DNA from: Bog-159 sp963818855
GTDB taxonomy: Bacteria > Acidobacteriota > Terriglobia > Bryobacterales > Bryobacteraceae
Assembly: GCA_963818855.1 (NCBI GenBank)
Contig: CAWFUH010000017.1
Coordinates: 1-64,000, forward strand
DNA length: 64,000 nt
Direction of reading: 5' to 3'
The notes beneath the pieces are model-generated. The model did no database searches. It was not told the DNA's origin and worked only from the letters and a program-made list of their open reading frames with translations. Below are positions 23,857-32,934 of the stretch, in pieces. Both the position numbers and the translations under genes were made by a program. Within the stretch, counting starts at the first letter, position 1. Each line of letters begins with the position of its first letter.

Positions 23857-26310
23857 TTATTCCTTCTGCGTTTCGCCCGAACTCCATTTCCAATTGCGAA
23901 TCTCCGGCAAGTCCTGTCCGTGCTTATCGATGTACCGCTTGTGCTCGATGAGCTTGTCCTGGACCATCTGCTTCAGGTAAGCCCCCTTGGAGCCCAAATG
24001 CGGCAGTCGATCAACCACGTCTTGCACCAGGTGGAACCGGTCCAGTTCATTCTGCACCCTCATGTCAAAGGCCGTGGTGATGGTGCCTTCTTCCTTGTAG
24101 CCCCGAACGTGCAGATTGCGGTTGGTCCGGCGGTAGGTCAGCCGGTGGACCAACCAGGGATATCCGTGAAAGGCAAAGATGATGTGCTTGTCTTTGGTGA
24201 AGAGCGAATCGTAATCCGTCTCGCTTAGCCCATGTGGGTGCTCGCTACTCGACTGCAGCTTCATCAGATCGACTACATTGAGCACGCGGATCTTCAGATC
24301 GGGCAGATGCTCGCGAAGAATGGAAACAGCGGCCAGAATCTCAAGCGTAGGCGTATCTCCGCAGCAGGCCATCACCACGTCGGGCTCGCCGTCCTGGTCG
24401 TTGCTGGCCCATTGCCAGATGCCAATTCCTTCCGTGCAATGCACCACCGCTTGGTCCATGGTCAGCCATTGCGGTAGGGCGTGTTTGCCGGCTACCACCA
24501 CGTTGACGTAATGCCGGCTGCGCAGGCAATGATCAAAGACCGACAGCAGACAGTTGGCATCTGGCGGCAGGTAAACGCGCACGATATCGGCCTTCTTATT
24601 GATGACGTGGTCGAGGAAACCGGGGTCCTGGTGCGTGAAGCCGTTGTGATCCTGCTGCCAGACGTGGGAGGCGAGCAGATAGTTCAGCGACGCGATCTTC
24701 CGGCGCCAGGGCAGTTCCAACGTCACCTTCAGCCACTTGGCGTGCTGGCTGAACATCGAGTCGACGATGCGGATGAAGGCCTCGTAGCTGTTGAACAGCC
24801 CGTGCCGCCCGGTGAGCAGATATCCTTCCAACCAACCCTCGCACTGGTGCTCGCTCAGCATCGAGTCCAACACCCGTCCGGCGGGCGCCAGGAATTCATC
24901 ATTTTTCACTTCGCGGGCGTCCCACTGCCGGTTGGTGACTTCAAAAACGGCGCCCAGGAGATTCGAGACTGTCTCATCCGGACCGAAGATGCGGAAATTC
25001 CGCTGATTCTGATTGAGCTTGGTCACGTCGCGCAGGAACTTACCCAGCACCAGCGTATCTTGGCCGTCAACGGCGCCAGGCGATGGCACATTCACGGCAT
25101 GAAGGTGGAAATCCGGCATGCGCAGGTCGCGCAGCAGAGTTCCGCCGTTGGCGTGCGGATTGGCGCCCATCCGCCGGTCGCCCTTCGGCGCCAGATCGGC
25201 CAATTCCGGCATGAGCCGGCCATTTTCATCGAACAGTTCCTCGGCCTTGTAGCTTTTCATCCAGGTTTCAAGCTGCTTGACATGATCCGGATGCTCGGAA
25301 TCCACCAGGAGCGGCACTTGATGCGCTCGGAAGGTGCCCTCGATTTGCAGGTCGTCCACTACTTTCGGTCCTGTCCAACCCTTGGGTGACTTGAGGACAA
25401 TCATTGGCCAGCGCGCCCGGGTGGTATCGTTCTTGTCCCGTGCAGTTTTTTGGATTTCCTGGATTTCCTCAATGACCTGTTCCAAGGTGGCGGCCATGAG
25501 TTCATGCATCTTCTCCGGCTCATCACCTTCCACAAAGTAGGGCGTCCAGCCGCAGCCGCGGAAGAACTGGTCCAGCTCCTGATGCTCGATGCGGGCCAGG
25601 ACGGTCGGGTTGCTGATCTTGTAGCCATTGAGGTGCAGAATTGGCAGCACGGCTCCGTCGCTGATTGGATTAAGGAACTTGTTGGATTGCCATGCGGTCG
25701 CCAATGGGCCGGTTTCCGCCTCACCGTCGCCGACCACACAGGCGACGATCAGATCGGGGTTGTCGAACGCGGCCCCGAAGGCATGGCTGAGCGAGTAACC
25801 CAGCTCTCCGCCTTCGTGAATCGACCCTGGCGTGGTCGGCGCTACGTGACTGGAAATCCCGCCGGGAAACGAGAACTGCATGAACAGTTTCTTGAGGCCC
25901 GCCTCGTCCTGCGTGACGTTCGGATAAACTTCACTCCAAGTGCCTTCTAGGTAAACGTTCCCCACAATCGCCGGGCCGCCGTGCCCGGGTCCGGCGATGT
26001 AGAACATGTCCAGGTCATACTTTTTGATAACCCGGTTTAGATGCACGTAGATGAAGTTCTGGCCCGGAGTGGTGCCCCAATGCCCGACGACCAGGGGCTT
26101 CACGTCCGACAGTTTCAGTGGCTGCTTCAGCAGCGGGTTGTCGTAAAGATAAATCTGACCGACAGACAGATAGTTGGCGGCGCGCCAGTAGGCGTTCATC
26201 TTGTGGAGCAGTTCAGCAGTGAGGGTGTTGGTTTTCGCGGTTGACTCCCTCTCGTTCATCGCATCGGGTGTCTCGTGGACCAGTTCGGGCGTGAGCACGT
26301 TGGTTGTCAT
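23857..26310 (-). CDS. xfp: Xylulose-5-phosphate/fructose-6-phosphate phosphoketolase
   Basis: An 817-residue thiamine-diphosphate enzyme. Signature motifs are LSVGQIYLYDNPLL, the FPGGISSHVAPTTPGSIHEG loop, the ThDP-binding VVGDGEAETGPLATAWQSNK region, and QQDHNGFTHQDPGF. It splits Xu5P or Fru-6-P with inorganic phosphate into acetyl-phosphate and GAP or erythrose-4-P, without using ATP. The N-terminus carries two similar short segments (NVLTPELVHE and NTLTAELLHKM), so the first 28 residues may be a local duplication. AAGGA precedes the ATG by eight bases. It lies downstream of glgP and upstream of manA, so Fru-6-P from both routes could enter here. Confidence 0.97.
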   Translation of the reverse strand: MTTNVLTPELVHETPDAMNERESTAKTNTLTAELLHKMNAYWRAANYLSVGQIYLYDNPLLKQPLKLSDVKPLVVGHWGTTPGQNFIYVHLNRVIKKYDLDMFYIAGPGHGGPAIVGNVYLEGTWSEVYPNVTQDEAGLKKLFMQFSFPGGISSHVAPTTPGSIHEGGELGYSLSHAFGAAFDNPDLIVACVVGDGEAETGPLATAWQSNKFLNPISDGAVLPILHLNGYKISNPTVLARIEHQELDQFFRGCGWTPYFVEGDEPEKMHELMAATLEQVIEEIQEIQKTARDKNDTTRARWPMIVLKSPKGWTGPKVVDDLQIEGTFRAHQVPLLVDSEHPDHVKQLETWMKSYKAEELFDENGRLMPELADLAPKGDRRMGANPHANGGTLLRDLRMPDFHLHAVNVPSPGAVDGQDTLVLGKFLRDVTKLNQNQRNFRIFGPDETVSNLLGAVFEVTNRQWDAREVKNDEFLAPAGRVLDSMLSEHQCEGWLEGYLLTGRHGLFNSYEAFIRIVDSMFSQHAKWLKVTLELPWRRKIASLNYLLASHVWQQDHNGFTHQDPGFLDHVINKKADIVRVYLPPDANCLLSVFDHCLRSRHYVNVVVAGKHALPQWLTMDQAVVHCTEGIGIWQWASNDQDGEPDVVMACCGDTPTLEILAAVSILREHLPDLKIRVLNVVDLMKLQSSSEHPHGLSETDYDSLFTKDKHIIFAFHGYPWLVHRLTYRRTNRNLHVRGYKEEGTITTAFDMRVQNELDRFHLVQDVVDRLPHLGSKGAYLKQMVQDKLIEHKRYIDKHGQDLPEIRNWKWSSGETQKE

Positions 26311-26343
26311 ATTTCATTCCTTTTCATTTCTGTGTCGGTGGCA

Positions 26344-28890
26344 TCACCGCTGCCACAGGATTCGTCCTTCTTCCAATGGGATCGCAACCCCCTCGCGGTG
26401 CGGTGTTACTCGTGCCGTATAGTCCGTGGGCAGGCGGGTTGCGGGTACCTGCATGCGATAGACGTACAAGCTGGGTGGGCCTGCTAGTTGACTAAGGCGC
26501 TTCATCTCCTGCCGCATAGGGCAGCCGCCATTGATGCCGTCGGCATAAAGCTCTACTCGAACAGAGTTTGGCTCCAGATCGTTGAGATCGACCTGAATCT
26601 CGAACACATGCTGTTCTCCGCCGGTCTCGACCTTCATTGCACCGAAGCGCACACCGGGCCACTTTTTTTCCAGGGCGTGCTTCCAATCGACCATCTGCCT
26701 GCCCTCTGCACCCTCGTTGGCAGCACGCTGACGGACGATTTCCGCACTAGGGAGGTAGTGTTGCTCCGTGTATTCGCGCACCGTGCGGTCCGCGGAGAAG
26801 CGTGGCGTCAGGCGCGCCATGCTTTTCCGCATCCGTGCCACCCACGTCGCCGGGATACCCTGCCCGTCGCGGGCATAGAACTCGGGAATCACCTGCAGTT
26901 CGAGCATGTCGTAGAGCGCTTGGGCCTCGTTAGCGTCCCAAGCCGGATCGTCGCCGTGCTCCCGGCCGTCCCCCAACGCCCACCCGACTTCAGGTGTGTA
27001 GGCTTCTGCCCACCAGCCGTCCAACTCCGACAGATTGAGGCCGCCATTGACCAGCACCTTCATGCCACTTGTCCCGCTAGCTTCCCAAGGCCGCTGGGGC
27101 GTGTTAATCCAAACGTCTACCCCTTGCACCAAGTGCTCGGTCAGGAGCATGTCGTAGTCACTGAGAAAGATCGCATGCGGTCGCGTTTCGGGCTGCCGGA
27201 TGAAATGCACCCATTCCCGAATCAGGTCTTGTCCCGCCTGGTCCGCCGGATGCGCCTTGCCGGCGATAATGAGTTGCACCGGGCGCTGAGGATTGGTCAG
27301 AATACGAAGCAGCCGCTGCGGGTCGTGCAGCAGCAGGTTCGGTCTCTTATAGGTTGCGAACCGGCGCGCAAAGCCTAGTGTCAGGGCGTTGGGGTCAAAG
27401 AGATGTTTCGCGGCTTCGATCTCCTCAGAGGGCGCGCTTGTTGCGGTCAGGTCCCGGGACAATCGCTCGCGAGCATACTCAACAAGTGACTTGCTGGCGG
27501 CCATTCGAAATTGCCACAGCCTGGCGGCGGAGACGTTGTATATGTCCTGTTCCAGGGTCTCGGCAGTTCCCAGCCAACGGTCTTTCTTACAGGTCTCCGT
27601 CCATAGATCGTCGGCAGGAGCCGAGTCCCAGGTGGGCATGTGGACTCCGTTAGTCACGTGTCCGATAGGGATTTCGCCCTCCGGCCAGGGCGGAAACAGA
27701 GGCAGAAACAGACGCCGGCTTACCGTCCCGTGCAAGCGGCTCACCCCATTCACGGCTCCGCTCCCGTGGATCGCCAGATAGGCCATGTTGAATGGCTCCG
27801 ACGAGTCGAACGGGTTCTGGCGGCCAAGAGCCAGCAAATCGTGAAGTGCGATTTCGAGCTTATTTTCGGCATAGCCGCCAAGGTATTGCTCGATCAGGGT
27901 GGGAGCGAAACGGTCAAAACCCGCGGCGACCGCCGTGTGCGTGGTGAAGAGATTACCCGCTCGCGTGACCGCCAGTGCGACTTCGAAGGGCTGGCCTGTC
28001 TCTTCCATGAAAGCGCGGGCACGTTCCAGGACGGCGAATGCCGCGTGCCCTTCATTCAAGTGACAGATCTCGGGTTCGAGGCCGAGCGCGCGCAGCAGTT
28101 GCCAGCCGCCGATTCCGAGGAGCATTTCCTGCTGGAGGCGCAACTCCGGCCCGCCTCCATAGAGTTCGCTGGTGATCCCCCGACGCGCGGGGTAATTCGC
28201 CGCGTCATTGCTGTCCAGCAAGTAAAGCTTCACCCTGCCGACCTTCGCCTGCCACGCGCGCAGCCATACCGAGTACCCAGGCAACGCGATCTCCAACCGC
28301 AACCACTCCCCGTTTGGCTGGCGCAACGGCGTGATCGGCAGTTGTCCGGGATCGTTATACGGGTAGAGGGCCTGCTGCTCTCCGCTTTTATCGATCACCT
28401 GGCGAAAATAGCCCCGTGGGTAGAACAGTCCCACGCCGGCCACCGGCACACCCAAGTCGCTGGCGGCCTTGAGTTCATCGCCGGCCACATTGCCAAGCCC
28501 GCCCGAGTAGATGGGCAGAGCTTCGCTCAACATGAACTCCATGCTGAAATACGCTGCACAAGTCAGCGGAGCCTTCGGATGATTCCCCTGAAACCACGCC
28601 GGCACTTCTGCCGCCTGCCGGCCGGCTTCGACCAAACCATCCACCTTCTTCCGGAAAGCGGGATCGGCCAACATGCGCTCGATCCGATCGCGCGAGGCTG
28701 TCTGCAGGACCACCCAGGGGTTATGCGTGATCTCCCACAGCTCGGGATCGAGCTGCCGCCACACTTCGTCGGTAGCATGATTCCACGACCAATGCATATC
28801 CAAGGCGAGTTCCGCCAGGGAATCGACTCCCTCGATTTCTGTAGGCAGGAGATGGTAAGTGGAGTGGCTGACAGCGGTCTGTTTGCTCAT
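26344..28890 (-). CDS. glgP: Alpha-glucan (glycogen) phosphorylase
   Basis: An 848-residue GT35 phosphorylase of the shorter, bacterial/archaeal-like type. Features are AYFSMEFMLSEALPIYSGGL near residue 115, HLNEGHAAFAVLE, the substrate region HVTNGVHMPTW, FARRFATYKRPNLLL, and the pyridoxal-phosphate site EASGTSGMKVLVNGGLNLSE. It releases glucose 1-phosphate from alpha-1,4-glucan with inorganic phosphate. It is separated from xfp by 33 bases and shares its strand. Confidence 0.95.
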   Translation of the reverse strand: MSKQTAVSHSTYHLLPTEIEGVDSLAELALDMHWSWNHATDEVWRQLDPELWEITHNPWVVLQTASRDRIERMLADPAFRKKVDGLVEAGRQAAEVPAWFQGNHPKAPLTCAAYFSMEFMLSEALPIYSGGLGNVAGDELKAASDLGVPVAGVGLFYPRGYFRQVIDKSGEQQALYPYNDPGQLPITPLRQPNGEWLRLEIALPGYSVWLRAWQAKVGRVKLYLLDSNDAANYPARRGITSELYGGGPELRLQQEMLLGIGGWQLLRALGLEPEICHLNEGHAAFAVLERARAFMEETGQPFEVALAVTRAGNLFTTHTAVAAGFDRFAPTLIEQYLGGYAENKLEIALHDLLALGRQNPFDSSEPFNMAYLAIHGSGAVNGVSRLHGTVSRRLFLPLFPPWPEGEIPIGHVTNGVHMPTWDSAPADDLWTETCKKDRWLGTAETLEQDIYNVSAARLWQFRMAASKSLVEYARERLSRDLTATSAPSEEIEAAKHLFDPNALTLGFARRFATYKRPNLLLHDPQRLLRILTNPQRPVQLIIAGKAHPADQAGQDLIREWVHFIRQPETRPHAIFLSDYDMLLTEHLVQGVDVWINTPQRPWEASGTSGMKVLVNGGLNLSELDGWWAEAYTPEVGWALGDGREHGDDPAWDANEAQALYDMLELQVIPEFYARDGQGIPATWVARMRKSMARLTPRFSADRTVREYTEQHYLPSAEIVRQRAANEGAEGRQMVDWKHALEKKWPGVRFGAMKVETGGEQHVFEIQVDLNDLEPNSVRVELYADGINGGCPMRQEMKRLSQLAGPPSLYVYRMQVPATRLPTDYTARVTPHREGVAIPLEEGRILWQR

Positions 28891-29003
28891 GATCTCTGCG
28901 CTCTAAGCTCCTGCTTCGGGTGTACGGCATCGGCCTTCGATTCGATGCACAGTAGCAAATCGTTCCAGGATCTGACGAACCTGGCAACGCGTAGCGCCCT
29001 ATC

Positions 29004-29804
29004 TTAAACGCCACTCATCGCAAGGGAAGGCTCGTGCTCGGCTTGGTGCAGCCAATATGGTTTCCGACCGTAGTGAAAGTACAGCCGATTCTCATAGTCT
29101 CGAGTAATCGGCATCGACTCGGTGTACTCCGGAGCGTTGCGGATGGCTTCCCTCGATAACCCGACGTAGACTTTGGAATCCGCCCAACTCACCCGTTCGA
29201 TCCACGCGGGCGAAACCAGCACCTTCTTGCCCGGCCACCAACTCCGCGTGGCCACCTCGATGTAGCGGAACGCCCAGGCTTCATCGTCCACGACGAACCC
29301 GTCCACATGGCCGATTTCGCCATCAGCCGCCTCAATGTTATAACCCGTGACGGCTTCGGTGCTGCGCAGGTGTGAATCCGTCAATTCTCTCGCGATCCTC
29401 TCTGCCAAGGCTTCCCTGGAAGCAAAGGTTGGAATAGCCAGGCCCGCCGGGAAAAACGCCGGGCCCCACAGGTAGGGACCATCCCAATAACAGGGATAGC
29501 CGTAATACCCGTAGAATTCGGCCTCGTGCTGTCTGGAAACGGGCTGGTGCGTGTCGATGTTAGGGCTGTGTTCAACCTGCTTCTTCGTCAGCGCCAAATC
29601 CACGCGCCTGGCTTGCCAGTCCGCATGCACCACGGAAATTGGCGAGATGAGGACTGGGCGTCCGCCAAGCCAGCCGCCGGTTTCCACTACGAGGTAGCGG
29701 ATGGCCCATGTCTTATCGTCGAAATACAATTGATCTACAGTCCCAAGTTCGCCGTCCGTAGCTCGGATCGCGAAGCCTTTCAAATGGGCCGTATTTCTTA
29801 GCAT
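29004..29804 (-). CDS. Double PRC-barrel domain protein
   Basis: A 266-residue protein with two PRC-barrel units. One is at the N-terminus (LKGFAIRATDGELGTVDQLY, IRYLVVETGGWLGG) and one near residue 150 (VTGYNIEAADGEIGHVDGFV, FRYIEVATRSWWPGKKVLVS). A Tyr/Gly-rich linker joins them. PRC-barrels bind partner proteins or cofactors in photosynthetic reaction centres, RimM and stress proteins; the target here is unknown. The start at MLRNTAHL is supported by GAGGA seven bases upstream; the ORF to 29837 adds a weaker start. It belongs to the stress/central-metabolism block. Confidence 0.88.
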   Translation of the reverse strand: MLRNTAHLKGFAIRATDGELGTVDQLYFDDKTWAIRYLVVETGGWLGGRPVLISPISVVHADWQARRVDLALTKKQVEHSPNIDTHQPVSRQHEAEFYGYYGYPCYWDGPYLWGPAFFPAGLAIPTFASREALAERIARELTDSHLRSTEAVTGYNIEAADGEIGHVDGFVVDDEAWAFRYIEVATRSWWPGKKVLVSPAWIERVSWADSKVYVGLSREAIRNAPEYTESMPITRDYENRLYFHYGRKPYWLHQAEHEPSLAMSGV

Positions 29805-29840
29805 CGTTTTGTCCTCACGCGCGGTTGTCGCCTGCAAGCG

Positions 29841-30380
29841 CTATCGCGCGGCCGCTGCAACTACTTCGGGCGAGTGCAGTGTCACATTGACAGGCCGTGT
29901 GTTTTCGATAATGTCCTTTGCTCTTTCGACTTCCGCGGCCGTGCCATGCACCATCAGCAAGAACTTGTCCGTCTTGAGCGCCGTTTCATACTTGACGATA
30001 CTATCCTTGGGAATTCCCATTCCGTAAAGGCCCGCACCGATAGCGCTCAAGCCGCCAACTGCCACGGCGCCTTCCAACGCTCCCACGATCCACGCAACCA
30101 CGGGGCCCGCCACGAGCACCGGACCGATACCCGGAATGGCAAAGAAGGCCGACCCGAACAGCAGGCCCCAGAAGCCCCCCCAGAAAGCGCCGGTCTTTCC
30201 CCAATACTTCATCCGGTCGCCGGTATTGTAATAACCCACCACATGTTCGTCGGTGTGGGGGTCTTTGCCAACGATGGACAAGGTGCGCATGTCAATCCCT
30301 GCGCGCTGAAGCTCCTTGACCGCTCCCTCTGCCTCGACATGTGTGCCATAAACTGCTACCACCGCGTTTAGTTCAGACAT
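29841..30380 (-). CDS. General-stress-like membrane protein with glycine-rich hydrophobic core
   Basis: A 179-residue protein. The N-terminal part (AVVAVYGTHVEAEGAVKELQ, then RTLSIVGKD) resembles general stress protein 17M-like domains. The middle holds a long Gly/Ala/Trp-rich hydrophobic stretch (GAFWGGFWGLLFGSAFFAIP and following residues, about 65-130) that could insert into membranes. The C-terminal part repeats the small alpha/beta unit (KFLLMVHGTAAEVERAKDII). AGGAG precedes the ATG by six bases, and no gene of the block lies upstream, so the operon promoter should lie above 30380. Confidence 0.8.
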   Translation of the reverse strand: MSELNAVVAVYGTHVEAEGAVKELQRAGIDMRTLSIVGKDPHTDEHVVGYYNTGDRMKYWGKTGAFWGGFWGLLFGSAFFAIPGIGPVLVAGPVVAWIVGALEGAVAVGGLSAIGAGLYGMGIPKDSIVKYETALKTDKFLLMVHGTAAEVERAKDIIENTRPVNVTLHSPEVVAAAAR

Positions 30381-30483
30381 TTCTATCTCCTATGATGGTT
30401 TGTCTACTCCAAAGTTGTCGTGCAGCTCGGGGCCGACCAACGGGAGGCCGGATGGAGCCGCAAACTGAGAAGGTTTTGCATTT

Positions 30484-30616
30484 GCCCGCTTTCCCTTCTC
30501 ATTGGGAAATCTTCGGAACGGCCCGGAGCGGTCAAGGGCGCGCGCTTTTTGCGCGGCGCAGCGAAGCCTTGACGGCGAGGACCGTTCTGGAACATGGGGA
30601 GGAAGGGAAAGCGGGC
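30484..30616. repeat. 133-bp imperfect inverted repeat (large hairpin)
   Basis: Outer arms GCCCGCTTTCCCTTC (30484-30498) and its complement (30602-30616) match over 15 bp. Inner blocks GAACGG (30516-30521 with 30582-30587), GTCAAGG (30531-30537 with 30567-30573) and CGCGC/GCGCG around a TTTTT loop (30546-30550) line up symmetrically. It lies upstream of the general-stress-like gene and contains no ORF. It could be a MITE-like repeat, a terminator for flanking transcripts or a structured RNA. Confidence 0.7.
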
Positions 30617-30625
30617 CGGGGGTCT

Positions 30626-30698
30626 CAGGGGGTGTCCCCCTGGCGGGGATCCGGGGCAGCGCCCCGAGCACCTTACCGCGCGCGTCTTCGGCGCGCGG
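30626..30698. repeat. Cluster of three perfect stem-loops
   Basis: CAGGGGG-TGT-CCCCCTG at 30626-30642, CGGGGC-AGC-GCCCCG at 30652-30666, and CCGCGCGC with a 7-base loop and GCGCGCGG at 30676-30698. None is followed by a T-tract. Together with the large hairpin next to it they make a 215-bp structured block. Confidence 0.7.
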
Positions 30699-30723
30699 CA
30701 TCAAGGAATCCGGCCGCCGCATT

Positions 30724-30858
30724 TCAGGCGGCCTCCGCCAGCACGAAGTTTGGGAAGTCCTCGAATACCCACTTGTTCTTCGTGTCCGGCTGCTTGCATA
30801 ACTCCTCCTGGTTTCTGAACTGCAGGTGGAGTAGACGGGCTCTGCGGCGGTCACCATT
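30724..30858 (-). pseudogene. C-terminal fragment of an unidentified protein
   Basis: The minus strand reads LLHLQFRNQEELCKQPDTKN and then KWVFEDFPNFVLAEAA before a stop. The composition and wobble use look like true coding sequence, but only about 45 residues are in frame after a TAG and no start or known domain is visible. It is probably the end of a lost gene. Family not recognised. Confidence 0.35.
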
Positions 30859-31790
30859 CTCCTATTCAAGGTCCGGCTTGCCGGCCTTACGGTGGCGCTC
30901 CGGTCACAGGTCTGACCAATCTCCTTTACGAGGTCGTACGCCTCAAACAGTAATGCAGCCTGTGACCTGTCTACTCCGAACGAGGTTGCCCTCTTTCGGA
31001 GCTTATCCCGCCCGAGCCTACTCATTCATACCATCTCCTTTGGTATCCGTATTCGTCTGATATATCCAACACCGAACGTTGGTGTAGGGATGCACGCCCA
31101 ACACCAATCTCTTCCTTGCGGGGCAACCACAGGGCAACCATCTGGCCCAGGCGGCAAACCGGAGTCTTGTCGCAGCATCCGACTCACGCCATGGGATTTG
31201 TCGAGAGCGATCATCGGACGAAAAGCACCTTGCCGCGCAGTACTATTGACCGTGGATGGTCACGTGACCAGGAATCGTCAACCTGAAGGCGCAGAATACC
31301 AACGCTCCATTCCATGTGACAGTGCCTTCCGTTCTCTCTTGCTGCAAGTGCTCGGGAAGGCGCGCCCGACGGGTGGTCTGGCGGGATGCGGCAAGGCAAA
31401 TTCTGCACTTTTGAAGATAAAGCCTGCACTTGCTGCGGCTACTTGGCTCTTTCTGGCAGCGCCAACAGCCCTGCGCAGTTGCCGATCTGTCCCACTAACA
31501 TCCTTTGCCAACGAGGTTGTGCGGGCTAGCCGAACACGATCAGTGATTTTGTGGTCTTGAACCTCTTCTATCGCCCGTACCCGTGGCGACTGTTTTGCTA
31601 ATGCACGGTTGGCACCATTTCTAGCTGCTCGCCGAGCGGCAATGCACAGAGCAGACCGAAGCCGCCTCGCCCAACCGCGTGGCGGGCTCCTTATCGATAA
31701 TGCCTGCGCTCCCCTGAGATTGGTGCAACACCCGACAAAAGGATTCCGTGAGATCTGCCTGAGAAAGGAACCCAGGCGACCCGCTGCGCT
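30859..31790. other. Long stretch without a supportable gene
   Basis: Both strands were read. ORFs of up to 156 codons (for example 31090-31560) have no domain, no plausible start context and irregular codon use. No tRNA or clear hairpin with a T-tract was found. It looks like decayed or non-coding spacer between the stress block and the truncated methyltransferase. Confidence 0.5.
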
Positions 31791-32160
31791 CTAACTTCTG
31801 GCGCGCGCCCCAACAGGTGAGCAGACGAAATCCAGGCCGATCACGGGCGCACCAAGTTCGCTGGCGAGTAGCCGCGCGCTTTCTCGGGTACCAGCAGCAA
31901 TCTCCACTACGCACGTCTGGCGCCGGATGGCGCACAGCCCGGAAAACTCGCGAGTGAGGCAAGGCTCCGGATGCAGGTCGTCTACGCCTAAATCTTCGCT
32001 CTCGATGAGGTGGTCAAGGGAGCTTTCGAGGTTTGGTGTGTCGCCAAGCGATGGTCTCCTCGATAGACGAACGGAATCAGTTTGCTAGTCCGCGCCGCAT
32101 GCTGCTCGAATGCTTCGCCGTACTTGTCGTGGAGATGGGAATCGCACTGTGGTGAAATGG
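31791..32160 (-). pseudogene. Truncated, frameshifted SAM-dependent methyltransferase
   Basis: The first part reads DKYGEAFEQHAARTSKLIPF. After a frame change near 32040 it continues as NLESSLDHLIESEDLGVDDL, then TREFSGLCAIRRQTCVVEIA and GTRESARLLASELGAPVIGL. The VVEIAAGTRESA segment is motif I of class I methyltransferases (VxEIGxGTG), already altered. The sequence ends soon after motif I, so about two thirds of the protein is missing. Non-functional. Confidence 0.6.
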
Positions 32161-32164
32161 TTTC

Positions 32165-32874
32165 GTGAGCGCCACGAGAATTCTTGTGGTCGACGACGAA
32201 GCGCAGATCCGTGGGGTGATGCGGGCTACCTTGGCCGCGCACAACTACGAAGTCGTCGAAGCGGGCAACGGCGAAGAAGCCCTATCCGCAATCTCCGCCG
32301 AAGTGCCGGACCTCGTGTTGCTGGACATGAACATGCCCGGCATGGGCGGCTTGGAAACCTGTCAGCACCTTCGATGCGTATCGGACGTACCCGTCATCAT
32401 TCTTTCCGTGCGCGATAGTGAGAAAGATAAGGTGGCCGCGCTCGACGCGGGTGCCGACGATTACATCACCAAACCTTTCGGCATAGAAGAGCTGTTGGCG
32501 CGCATTCGGGCGGCGTTGCGCCGCGCACCCATTCCGCCCGAAGGCGGCCCGCACTCGTTTGGCCACGCCGGACCTGCAAATCGACTTCGACGCGCCGCGA
32601 ATCCAAGTCCAGGGAAAAGAGACACGCCTCACATTAAAGGAATTCGATCTGCTGCACTATCTCGTTTCGCAAGCAGGCAAACCCGTGCCGCACCGCGAGT
32701 TGCTGCAAGCCCTTTGGGGGGGCGGACTGCGGTGATGATCCCAAACTCCTGCGGGGCCTCGTCAATCAGTTGCGCAAGAAGATCGAGCCGTACCCAGCCA
32801 AGCCGAAGTACATCTTGACGGAGCCGTGCATAGGCTATCGCTTCGCGGCGTCTGCTGCCGTCGACAAACAGTAG
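32165..32874 (+). pseudogene. OmpR/KdpE-type response regulator with two frameshifts
   Basis: The receiver domain is intact: RILVVDDEAQIRGVMRATL, phospho-acceptor Asp in DLVLLDMNMPGMGG, Ser/Thr in VIILSVRD, Lys in DDYITKPFGIEELL. The DNA-binding winged helix follows in two other frames: DFDAPRIQVQGKETRLTLKE and FDLLHYLVSQAGKPVPHREL, then DDPKLLRGLVNQLRKKIEP and PKYILTEPCIGYRF. One extra base near 32560 (TTTGG) and one in a seven-G run near 32710 break it. Restoring both gives about 235 residues of KdpE-like layout. No sensor kinase gene is nearby. Confidence 0.82.
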
Positions 32875-32934
32875 CCGTGAATAGGTGAATTCCAGTACTC
32901 CCTTGGAAGGGCCCCTTTCTCGCTTCTGGAGTAT

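Noticed and set aside
30390..31025. 211-codon minus-strand ORF across the hairpin block
   Set aside because: Arginine/serine-rich translation of structured GC-rich DNA; another frame holds the better protein-like fragment at 30724-30858.
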